DNA of 64,000 bases from Erwinia typographi (GTDB taxonomy: Bacteria; Pseudomonadota; Gammaproteobacteria; Enterobacterales; Enterobacteriaceae), in the NCBI RefSeq assembly GCF_000773975.1, contig NZ_JRUQ01000049.1, positions 62,001-126,000 on the forward strand, written 5' to 3'. Within the stretch, counting starts at the first letter, position 1. The number at the start of each line of letters is the position of its first letter. Made by a program: the position numbers and the translations under genes. The notes beneath the pieces are model-generated. The model saw only the letters and a program-made list of their open reading frames with translations, had not been told where the DNA came from and ran no database searches. Positions 57,597 to 64,000 of the stretch are shown here, in pieces.

Positions 57597-59873
57597 ATGC
57601 ATCAGTGTTCATCATCTTGCCCTTGCGGCCAACGCCATGCCCACGGCCAGCAGGGCTGTTGCAGCCAACCCCGTCCGATCATCAAGAAAATCGCCAGCAT
57701 CAGTATGGTAACGCCTGAAGCAGGCTGCTGCGATGACGCCAGCTGCCGAGCAGGCAGCCCCCCTGATGAGGAAAGCGACAGAGTCGGTTCGGTGGAAGAA
57801 TTTAGCTGGTTAATCGGCGGAATGGACTGCCCAGGCTGCGCACGAAAAATAGAAACGGCCGTGGGTAAACTGGCCGAGGTGGAGCAGGCCCGGGTACTGT
57901 TCGCGACCGAGAAACTGGTGGTGAACGCGGGAAAAGACGTCCGTCAGCAGGTGGAAGACGCCGTTCTCCAGGCCGGATTCAGCCTGACGCGCAGCGATGC
58001 TCCGCCGCCGGCTGCCAGCGCCACGCCAGGCTTCTGGCAGGAAAACCGCGCTATTATTCTGCTCGGCATCATGATGCTGCTCAGCGGGTTGATCCATCTT
58101 GCCAGCCCGCAGGCCGGTCAACTGGCCTTTACCCTGACCACGCTGGCCGGTGTCTGGCCGATAGCCCGCAGTGCGCTGCGCCAGATCCGCAGCGGCACCC
58201 CCTTTGCGATTGAAACGCTGATGACCATTGCGGCCATCGGCGCGTTATTTATTGGCGCAACGGCAGAAGCCGCCTCGGTGCTGCTGCTGTTCCTGCTGGG
58301 CGAACGGCTGGAAGCCTTCGCGGCCAGCCGTGCCCGCCGTGGCGTGACGGCGTTGATGGCGCTGAAGCCGGAAGAGGCGGTGCGCGTTAAGGGCGAACGG
58401 CGTGAAACGGTTGCGCTGAGCAACCTCCGTCCGGGCGACATCATTGAAGTCGCGCCGGGCGCACGCCTCCCTGCCGATGCGCGCCTGCTCTCCGCTTTTG
58501 CCAGCTTTGATGAAAGCGCCCTGACCGGAGAGTCCGTGCCGGTAGAGCGCCAGCAGGGCGAGGCCGTTGCCGCAGGCTGCCTGAGCGTCGATCGTCAGGT
58601 TCAGCTGGAGGTCGTCTCTAAACCGGGTGAAAGCGCGATTGACCGCATTCTGCATCTGATTGAAGAAGCCGAATCCAACCGCGCGCCGATAGAGCGCTTT
58701 CTCGACCGGTTCAGCCGGATTTATACACCGCTGATTATGGCGCTGGCGCTGCTGGTTGCGGTCATTCCTCCGCTGCTGCTGGCGGCAGACTGGCAGCCGT
58801 GGATTTATAAAGGCCTGACGCTGCTGCTGATTGGCTGCCCCTGTGCGCTGGTGATCTCCACGCCTGCCGCTATCACATCCGGCCTGGCGACGGCTTCCCG
58901 CCGGGGCGTGCTAATTAAGGGCGGCGCGGCGCTGGAAAGCCTTAATGCGATCCGCACGCTGGCCTTCGACAAAACCGGGACGCTGACCGAAGGCAGGCCG
59001 CAGGTCACCGCCTGGGTTCCGCTGATCGAAGAGAGTGAATCCTCCCTGCTGGCAAAAGCGGCAGCGGTGGAAAGCGGCTCTTCGCACCCTCTGGCAAAAG
59101 CTATTGTGGCGCTGGCGGCCGAACGCGGGCTGGCGCTTGCTCCGGCGACGGCGCAAAAAGCGCTGGCGGGCAGCGGCGTGGAGGCGGTTGTCGCAGGCCA
59201 CAAGTTGCTAATCAGTGCGCCGGGCAGGATTGAAGCGGGCGTGCTCAGTGCCGATTGCGTCAGGCAAATTACCTCGCTTGAGGACAAGGGCAACACGGTA
59301 GTTGTTCTGTTACAGGATGGCGTGCCCGCCTGCCTGATCGCCCTGAGAGACAAACTGCGGGAAGACGCGCTACAGGCTGTTGCGGAGCTGAAGGCGCTGA
59401 ATATTCAGACCGTGATGCTGACCGGAGACAATCCCCGCGCGGCGGCAGCCATCGCCAGTGAACTGGGGATCGCCTTTCGCGCAGGCTTGCTGCCGGCGGA
59501 TAAAGTCGCCGCCATCGGCGAGCTGAACCGGACGCAGCCCGTAGCGATGGTGGGCGACGGCATCAACGACGCTCCGGCCATGAAGGCCGCCACCGTGGGC
59601 ATTGCGATGGGCAGCGGCAGCGACGTGGCGCTGGAGACGGCCGATGCCGCCCTGACCCATAACCGGCTTGGCGGGCTGGCGCTGATGCTGCGCCTCTCCA
59701 GGGCGACCCATGCCAATATCCGGCAAAACATCACGATAGCACTGGGGCTGAAAGGCGTGTTTCTGATCACCACGCTGCTGGGTATCACCGGCCTGTGGCT
59801 GGCCGTGCTGGCGGATTCAGGCGCTACAGCGCTAGTGACCGCTAACGCACTGCGACTGCTGCGCAAGCGCTGA
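57597..59873 (+). CDS. zntA: Zn(II)/Cd(II)/Pb(II)-exporting P-type ATPase
   Basis: A P1B-type ATPase of the inner membrane that exports zinc, cadmium and lead. It has 758 residues (E. coli 732). The N-terminus begins with an extra Cys/His-rich stretch (CSSSCPCGQRHAHGQQGCC, residues 4-22) and a CCDDASC segment, ahead of the metal-binding domain motif GMDCPGC (Cys78, Cys81). Then come TGES (310-313), the membrane metal site CPC (414-416), and the phosphorylated Asp458 in DKTGT. AGGAGG precedes the ATG. Expression follows the ZntR-type promoter. Confidence 0.96.
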   Translation: MHQCSSSCPCGQRHAHGQQGCCSQPRPIIKKIASISMVTPEAGCCDDASCRAGSPPDEESDRVGSVEEFSWLIGGMDCPGCARKIETAVGKLAEVEQARVLFATEKLVVNAGKDVRQQVEDAVLQAGFSLTRSDAPPPAASATPGFWQENRAIILLGIMMLLSGLIHLASPQAGQLAFTLTTLAGVWPIARSALRQIRSGTPFAIETLMTIAAIGALFIGATAEAASVLLLFLLGERLEAFAASRARRGVTALMALKPEEAVRVKGERRETVALSNLRPGDIIEVAPGARLPADARLLSAFASFDESALTGESVPVERQQGEAVAAGCLSVDRQVQLEVVSKPGESAIDRILHLIEEAESNRAPIERFLDRFSRIYTPLIMALALLVAVIPPLLLAADWQPWIYKGLTLLLIGCPCALVISTPAAITSGLATASRRGVLIKGGAALESLNAIRTLAFDKTGTLTEGRPQVTAWVPLIEESESSLLAKAAAVESGSSHPLAKAIVALAAERGLALAPATAQKALAGSGVEAVVAGHKLLISAPGRIEAGVLSADCVRQITSLEDKGNTVVVLLQDGVPACLIALRDKLREDALQAVAELKALNIQTVMLTGDNPRAAAAIASELGIAFRAGLLPADKVAAIGELNRTQPVAMVGDGINDAPAMKAATVGIAMGSGSDVALETADAALTHNRLGGLALMLRLSRATHANIRQNITIALGLKGVFLITTLLGITGLWLAVLADSGATALVTANALRLLRKR

Positions 59874-59890
59874 CGCTGAGGGCGCGCGCA

Positions 59891-60136
59891 TTACAGCCCT
59901 TTCTTTAGCAAATACTTGTAGGGCGTTTGCCCGGTCAGCTGCGCGACCAGCGTATGCTCCATAAAACGGCAGAAGCCGGGGATATCGCGGGTGGTCGCCG
60001 GATCGTCGGCGATAATCAGCAGCGTTTCGCCGTCCTGCATATGCCGCACGGTTTTACGCACCATCATCACCGGCTCCGGGCAGCGCAGGCCCAGAGCATC
60101 CAGGGTTTGATCGGGATTGGCGAACGGATCGCTCAT
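59891..60136 (-). CDS. tusA: Sulfur carrier protein TusA
   Basis: It passes persulfide sulfur from IscS to TusBCD for 2-thiouridine in tRNA and influences other sulfur pathways. It has 81 residues (as E. coli) from the ATG at 60136 ([10 protein letters not shown]); a further ATG at 60142 would add two residues. The active Cys19 lies in [11 protein letters not shown]. It converges on zntA with 17 bases between stops. Confidence 0.95.
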   Translation of the reverse strand: MSDPFANPDQTLDALGLRCPEPVMMVRKTVRHMQDGETLLIIADDPATTRDIPGFCRFMEHTLVAQLTGQTPYKYLLKKGL

Positions 60137-60227
60137 AGTCATCTCATTAAAACGGAAGGGTAACCTGGCTTATTTTACCCTCACCTTTTCCAGGTGCAAG
60201 CTTCGGCAGCGACGATAACGTTTGCGG

Positions 60228-60233
60228 TATAAT
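60228..60233 (+). promoter_or_regulatory. Candidate -10 element of yhhQ
   Basis: TATAAT lies about 65 bases before the riboswitch. No good -35 is seen at the proper spacing. It implies a leader of about 100 bases, which contains the preQ1 element. Confidence 0.5.
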
Positions 60234-60298
60234 TAACCATTGCATTAGCATCCTGTTTAGGTAATATGCCGCGCACTCGCTAACGCGACACAATTTTC

Positions 60299-60330
60299 AT
60301 TGGGTTCCCTCACCCCAATCTACAAAAAGG
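60299..60330 (+). promoter_or_regulatory. Probable preQ1-I riboswitch controlling yhhQ
   Basis: P1 forms from ATTGGG (60299-60304) and CCCAAT (60314-60319). The loop TTCCCTCAC ends in C60313, the place of the ligand-pairing cytosine. The tail CTACAAAA is A-rich, and AGG (60328-60330) can pair with CCT (60308-60310) to close the H-type pseudoknot. It closely resembles the known Thermoanaerobacter tengcongensis element, which also ends in AAGG. AGG is the ribosome site of yhhQ, 7 bases from ATG, so ligand binding should block translation. Confidence 0.83.
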
Positions 60331-60337
60331 TCATAAG

Positions 60338-61003
60338 ATGATTTCTTTTTCTACGAGTCAGCGCACGCATGCGCTGGTCTGGCTGTCGTTATTCCATGTG
60401 CTGGTGATCACCTCCAGCAACTATCTGGTGCAATTGCCGATCGCTATTTTCGGCTTACACACCACCTGGGGCGCTTTCAGCTTCCCGTTTATCTTCCTTG
60501 CCACCGATCTGACCGTGCGCATTTTTGGCGCACCGCTGGCCCGTCGCATCATTCTGGCGGTGATGGTCCCGGCGCTGTTTATCTCCTACGCTATCTCAGC
60601 GCTGTTCTATCAGGGAGAGTGGCAGGGCTTTGCGGCACTGAAGGAGGTTAACCTGTTTGTCGCCCGTATCGCCTGCGCCAGCTTTATGGCCTATGCGCTT
60701 GGGCAGATTCTCGATGTGCACGTCTTCAACCGCCTGCGCAAGCTTCCTCAGTGGTGGATTGCCCCCGCCTCGGCCATGTTCCTTGGTAACATCAGCGACA
60801 CGCTGGCCTTCTTCTTTATCGCTTTCTACAAAAGCCCCGATCCCTTTATGGCGCAGAACTGGGTGGAAATTGCCCTGGTGGATTACAGCTTTAAGGTGCT
60901 TATCTGCATGATTTTCTTCCTGCCAGCCTACGGCCTGCTGCTGAATGCCATGCTCAAGCGCCTGGCGGAAAAATCGAGTCGCGCTCAGGTCAACTTCGGC
61001 TAA
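60338..61003 (+). CDS. yhhQ: Queuosine precursor (preQ0/preQ1) transporter YhhQ
   Basis: An inner-membrane transporter of the COG1738 (VUT) family that imports 7-cyano-7-deazaguanine and related queuosine precursors. It has 221 residues, equal to E. coli, with about six helices. Family motifs: FSFPFIFLATDLTVRIFG, ARIACASFMAYALGQILDV, and FLGNISDTLAFFFIAF. Directly upstream lies a preQ1-I-type riboswitch whose last pseudoknot strand is the ribosome site, so import should fall when preQ1 is plentiful. Confidence 0.96.
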   Translation: MISFSTSQRTHALVWLSLFHVLVITSSNYLVQLPIAIFGLHTTWGAFSFPFIFLATDLTVRIFGAPLARRIILAVMVPALFISYAISALFYQGEWQGFAALKEVNLFVARIACASFMAYALGQILDVHVFNRLRKLPQWWIAPASAMFLGNISDTLAFFFIAFYKSPDPFMAQNWVEIALVDYSFKVLICMIFFLPAYGLLLNAMLKRLAEKSSRAQVNFG

Positions 61004-61092
61004 GCAGCATGAGCGGCTGTTGCTTTTGCCCGCTGATTGCTATTTTATGAGGGGCTGTAAAGCAGCACACGACTAACGTAAAAGGGATCATG

Positions 61093-61650
61093 ATGCGTAA
61101 CTTATTGAAATATGCCGGTATCGGTTTACTGGTGGTTGGACTGACCGCCTGCGACGGCAAAGACGATAAACCCGCAGCCGATAACAACGGCGCCAGCAGC
61201 AGCCAAAGCACCCAGACGGTCACGCTGATGGATGGCAAGCTGGGCTTCACCCTGCCAGCCGGGATGTCCGATCAGAGCGGCAAGCTCGGTACGCAGGCCA
61301 ATAATATGCACGTCTACGCCGATGCCTCAGGCCAGAAAGCGATTATCGTGATTGAGGGCGACGCAACGACGGAAGGGGTGGATGCTCTGGCTCAGCGCCT
61401 TGAACAGCAGCAGCGCAACCGCGATCCGCAGCTTCAGGTGGTCACCAATAAAGCGATTGAACTGAGCGGTCAGCCCGCACAGCAGCTGGATACCGTGATT
61501 TCGGCCAAAAACCAGTCAGCCTGGTCCTCTGTGGTGTTGGCGAAGGTTGATGGCAAGCTGCTGACGCTGCAAATCACGCTGCCAGCAGACAATCAGCAGC
61601 AGTCTCAGACCGATTCTGAGAACATCATCAAAACAATTACCCTGAAATAA
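61093..61650 (+). CDS. dcrB: Lipoprotein DcrB
   Basis: A periplasm-facing lipoprotein first known as a host factor for bacteriophage C1 and C6 infection. It has 185 residues, as E. coli. The lipobox is LTAC with the lipidated Cys20, followed by DGKDDKP. The mature domain shows [20 protein letters not shown] and [15 protein letters not shown]. The second of two adjacent ATGs (61093) has better spacing from GGGA and gives the family length. Confidence 0.94.
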   Translation: MRNLLKYAGIGLLVVGLTACDGKDDKPAADNNGASSSQSTQTVTLMDGKLGFTLPAGMSDQSGKLGTQANNMHVYADASGQKAIIVIEGDATTEGVDALAQRLEQQQRNRDPQLQVVTNKAIELSGQPAQQLDTVISAKNQSAWSSVVLAKVDGKLLTLQITLPADNQQQSQTDSENIIKTITLK

Positions 61651-61654
61651 CCAG

Positions 61655-61693
61655 AAAGCCCCTGCCTGTTCAAACAAGGTCAGGGGCTTTTTT
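61655..61693. terminator. Terminator of dcrB, facing iolE
   Basis: AAAGCCCCTG (61655-61664) and CAGGGGCTTT (61681-61690) form a 10-bp stem, followed by further T to 61693. It ends dcrB and may also end the convergent iol transcript, though the A-run on the left is short. Confidence 0.85.
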
Positions 61694-61704
61694 CCAGCGG
61701 CTGA

Positions 61705-62601
61705 TTACAAGCCCGCACGCTCGCGAATATACTTTCTGGCCTTCACCGCATACTCAAACGGGTTAGCTAACGCCGGGTCCTGCTCGGCTTCCACCACCAT
61801 CCAGCCTTTGTAACCCGCCTCGTCCAGAATTTTAAATACCGGCATAAAATCGATAACGCCATCGCCCGGTACGGTAAAGGTGCCCTTCTTCACGCCGTCC
61901 AGGAACGACAGCTTCCGGCTTTTCACCTGCGCCACCACCTCATCCCGTACGTCTTTCAGGTGTACATGGTTAATGCGCGGCAGATACTTCTCAAGAATAG
62001 CCAGCATCTTCGCCTGGCTGCCCTCCGAGTAGTAAGCATGGCCGGTATCAAACAGCAGGAAAACATCCTGATTGGTGCTGGCCATAAAGCGATCGATCTC
62101 TTCCGTAGTCTGGATAGCGGTGCCCATATGGTGATGCAGGCAAACCTGCATCCCCTTTTCCGCCGCCAGCTTTGCCAACTCGTTATAGCCTTCTGCGGTC
62201 AGCCGCCACTCTTCGTCGGTAAAGTACGGCTTCTCTTCCAGCACCGACAGCGTCGTACCCTGAATGCTTTTACTCTGCTCGGAACAGCCGATGACCTTCG
62301 CCCCCATCGCGTGCAGGAAATCGCGATGGTTAATAAACTCATCAATGGTTTTCGCCTTGTCGCCGTTGGCAAAAAAAGTGCTGAACCAGGCGTTGCAGAT
62401 CTGAATGCCGCGAATATCCAGCATCGGCTTCAGCACGGCCGGATCGCGCGGGTATTTGCTACCGACTTCGCTGCCGGTAAACCCTGCCAGCGCCATTTCG
62501 CTGACAATCTGCTGGAAGGTGTTTTCTGCTCCCAGCTCCGGCATATCATCATTGGTCCAGCCAATCGGCGCTATCGCCAGCTTCACGTTATCTTTGTTCA
62601 T
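61705..62601 (-). CDS. iolE: Myo-inosose-2 dehydratase
   Basis: It dehydrates 2-keto-myo-inositol, the second step of inositol breakdown. It has 298 residues, typical of enteric IolE. Features of the TIM-barrel (AP endonuclease 2-like) family: [14 protein letters not shown] at the N-terminus, the metal-site segments [20 protein letters not shown] and HVHLKDVR, and the C-terminal VEAEQDPA. It lies 41 bases after the iolH-like gene, on the same strand. No such cluster adjoins dcrB in E. coli. Confidence 0.93.
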   Translation of the reverse strand: MNKDNVKLAIAPIGWTNDDMPELGAENTFQQIVSEMALAGFTGSEVGSKYPRDPAVLKPMLDIRGIQICNAWFSTFFANGDKAKTIDEFINHRDFLHAMGAKVIGCSEQSKSIQGTTLSVLEEKPYFTDEEWRLTAEGYNELAKLAAEKGMQVCLHHHMGTAIQTTEEIDRFMASTNQDVFLLFDTGHAYYSEGSQAKMLAILEKYLPRINHVHLKDVRDEVVAQVKSRKLSFLDGVKKGTFTVPGDGVIDFMPVFKILDEAGYKGWMVVEAEQDPALANPFEYAVKARKYIRERAGL

Positions 62602-62642
62602 CTTCTTCTCTCGTAGGGAGAGGCAGCGCGGGCTGCCAGAGG

Positions 62643-63527
62643 TTATCGGCCCAGCAGCTCACGCTCGATCAGCTCGCGGGTTTCCACTGCCTGGCGTTGC
62701 ATTTTTTCCGGGTAACCGAACAATGAAGAGGCAATGATCGACTCACCGCCCACTTTGCAGGTCCGGTTGGCAAAGTCCATCTCGCGCAGGGTCTTAAACA
62801 GAGTGTCAAAATCCACTTCGCCTTCACCCACGCCTACGTGCTGATGGATGGTGGCGTCCACGCCCGGCGGATTGACGATATAACGGCAGTTCTTGGTGTG
62901 ATTCATGGTATCGGCAATCAGCACATGCGACAGATCGCCACCGGCATACTCCAGCATACTTTTCACATCGCCCTTGCCCTTGTCATAAAAGAAGGTGTGC
63001 GGCACGCTGTAGAGATACTTGACGTTGTCGCTGCGGAACGATTTCACCAAGTCCGCCGTTTCGTTGTTCTCTTCACAAAAATCCCACGGATGTGACTGGA
63101 TTTCGATGCGGATGCCTTCACGTTCAACCACAGGCAGCAGCTCCTCCATCGAGCGGTAGAACATCTCTTCACAGATTTCCGGCTCGTTTGGCGTGCCGGA
63201 CAGTTCGGTATTGATCACCTGCACGCCGGTTTCAACCGCGATCTCAATCATCCGCTTCCAGTTACGAACGGCGGCCTGGCGGCGTGCTTCATCCGGGCCG
63301 GACCAGCGATACACCACGATAAAAGAGGAGATCTCCACGCCGGTTTCACGCAGCGCGTTTTTGTATTCGGTGATAATCTCCCGGCTGGCTTTCGGATGCT
63401 TATAGAACGGGTTAATCTGCGGGTGCGGCGACTGTTCAATGTACTTATAGCCCCAGTCCGCCACCTGGTGAACCATTTTGGTGATGCCCAGGTCTTTAAT
63501 GACATCAACGTCAAAAGCGATTTTCAT
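62643..63527 (-). CDS. iolH: IolH-like sugar phosphate isomerase/epimerase
   Basis: A 294-residue AP endonuclease 2-type TIM barrel. Metal-binding candidates: [10 protein letters not shown] near 31, [32 protein letters not shown] and [14 protein letters not shown]. This type is found in inositol clusters and named IolH, but its reaction is not well established. GGAGG lies 6 bases before the ATG. It sits between iolG and iolE, in line with an iol operon. The symbol is less certain than the cluster assignment. Confidence 0.85.
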   Translation of the reverse strand: MKIAFDVDVIKDLGITKMVHQVADWGYKYIEQSPHPQINPFYKHPKASREIITEYKNALRETGVEISSFIVVYRWSGPDEARRQAAVRNWKRMIEIAVETGVQVINTELSGTPNEPEICEEMFYRSMEELLPVVEREGIRIEIQSHPWDFCEENNETADLVKSFRSDNVKYLYSVPHTFFYDKGKGDVKSMLEYAGGDLSHVLIADTMNHTKNCRYIVNPPGVDATIHQHVGVGEGEVDFDTLFKTLREMDFANRTCKVGGESIIASSLFGYPEKMQRQAVETRELIERELLGR

Positions 63528-63557
63528 CTGTACCTCCGGGAAAATCGATGCCAGACG

Positions 63558-63576
63558 CCCCCGTCGCCGACGGGGG
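63558..63576. repeat. Hairpin between iolG and iolH
   Basis: CCCCCGTC (63558-63565) and GACGGGGG (63569-63576) form a very G+C-rich stem with a 3-base loop in the 60-base intercistronic gap. There is no T-run. It is probably an mRNA-stabilising element. Confidence 0.5.
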
Positions 63577-63587
63577 AGAAAAGGTGA

Positions 63588-64000
63588 TTACCTGTTGTAG
63601 AACGCCGGACGAGGCGGCAGCTCGACGGCCTCAATCGCACCGCTCTCCTGCGCCTTCAGGCAGGCATCGGCAGCGACCGACGCGGCGTAGCCATCCCATG
63701 CCGACGGTCCCTGGAGCTCACCCGCCGTCGCATCGTTAATAAACGCCTGTAGCTCCACGTCATACGCATCAATAAAGCGGTCTTTCCAGTCGGTCAGAAT
63801 GGTAGTCGCCAGCTTCGCGTCTTTACGCATCTGTACCGAGGCCGGTTCCGGTAGCTTCGCGATCCCCGTCTCCCCGATCACTTCACACTGGATGTCATAG
63901 CCGTAGGCGCAGTTGACGAAGATCTCCACGTCAATGCGGATGCCCTTCTGCGTTTCGAACAGCACTACCTGCGGGTCGCGCAGCCGGGCATGGGTCTTTT
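63588..64000 (-). CDS. iolG: C-terminal part of inositol 2-dehydrogenase IolG, cut by the window edge
   Basis: Only the last 137 codons are inside the window; the frame is open through base 64000. [14 protein letters not shown] and [20 protein letters not shown] are typical of the C-terminal domain of Gfo/Idh/MocA-type myo-inositol 2-dehydrogenases, which oxidise inositol to scyllo-inosose with NAD+. [14 protein letters not shown] and [10 protein letters not shown] close the protein. The link with iolE and iolH supports the call. The start lies to the right of the window. Confidence 0.88.
   Translation of the reverse strand, partial: KTHARLRDPQVVLFETQKGIRIDVEIFVNCAYGYDIQCEVIGETGIAKLPEPASVQMRKDAKLATTILTDWKDRFIDAYDVELQAFINDATAGELQGPSAWDGYAASVAADACLKAQESGAIEAVELPPRPAFYNR

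Overview
The window is a stretch of enterobacterial (Enterobacterales) chromosome. Almost every gene has a close counterpart, largely in the same order and orientation, in the E. coli tex-feo-bioH-gntX-nfuA-mal-glp-glg-asd-gnt-ugp-liv-rpoH-ftsYEX-zntA-yhhQ-dcrB region. Gene losses and insertions relative to E. coli (no feoC, gntT, malT, rtc genes, yhhX or livJ; an added GH13 phosphorylase, a LacI/SDR/dioxygenase cassette and an inositol cluster) suggest a non-Escherichia member, perhaps of the Erwiniaceae. The family-level guess is inference only.

Layout. 1-5.0 kb: end of tex, then the ferrous iron uptake genes feoA-feoB behind a promoter with recognisable Fnr and Fur sites. 5.1-7.2 kb: a GH13_18 sugar phosphorylase and a small secreted YdgH/BhsA-type protein. 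7.3-9.4 kb: bioH, gntX, nfuA. 9.4-13.9 kb: malPQ. 14.1-17.8 kb: glpEGR divergent from glpD, with GlpR and CRP sites between. 17.9-27.4 kb: the five-gene glycogen operon glgBXCAP. 27.9-29.8 kb: asd and yhgN. 29.8-33.7 kb: gluconate genes gntKU with gntR, and the pirin yhhW. 33.86-33.96 kb: the iron-regulated small RNA RyhB with its Fur-controlled promoter, followed by yhhY. 34.6-37.7 kb: an accessory cassette of a LacI-type regulator divergent from an SDR oxidoreductase and a PhyH-type dioxygenase. 37.8-45.0 kb: ggt, yhhA and ugpBAECQ with a long PhoB-box array. 45.2-50.2 kb: livKHMGF. 50.6-56.7 kb: panM, rpoH, ftsYEX, rsmD, yhhL, yhhM. 56.9-61.7 kb: yhhN, zntA with a ZntR-type promoter, tusA, yhhQ behind a probable preQ1-I riboswitch, dcrB. 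61.7-64.0 kb: myo-inositol catabolism genes iolE, iolH and the end of iolG.

How the parts fit. The region is dominated by carbon storage and uptake (glycogen and maltodextrin turnover, glycerol-3-phosphate, gluconate, inositol, branched-chain amino acids) plus housekeeping genes for heat-shock sigma factor, membrane-protein targeting, cell division and tRNA modification. Two iron-responsive systems occur (Fnr/Fur at feo; Fur at ryhB). The least ordinary items are the preQ1-I riboswitch on the queuosine-precursor transporter yhhQ, the unassigned LacI/SDR/PhyH cassette, the solitary phosphorylase beside feoB, the 11-bp-periodic PhoB array upstream of ugpB, and a 16-residue tandem repeat in the acidic domain of FtsY. 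No insertion sequence, prophage, CRISPR array, tRNA or rRNA gene was seen.
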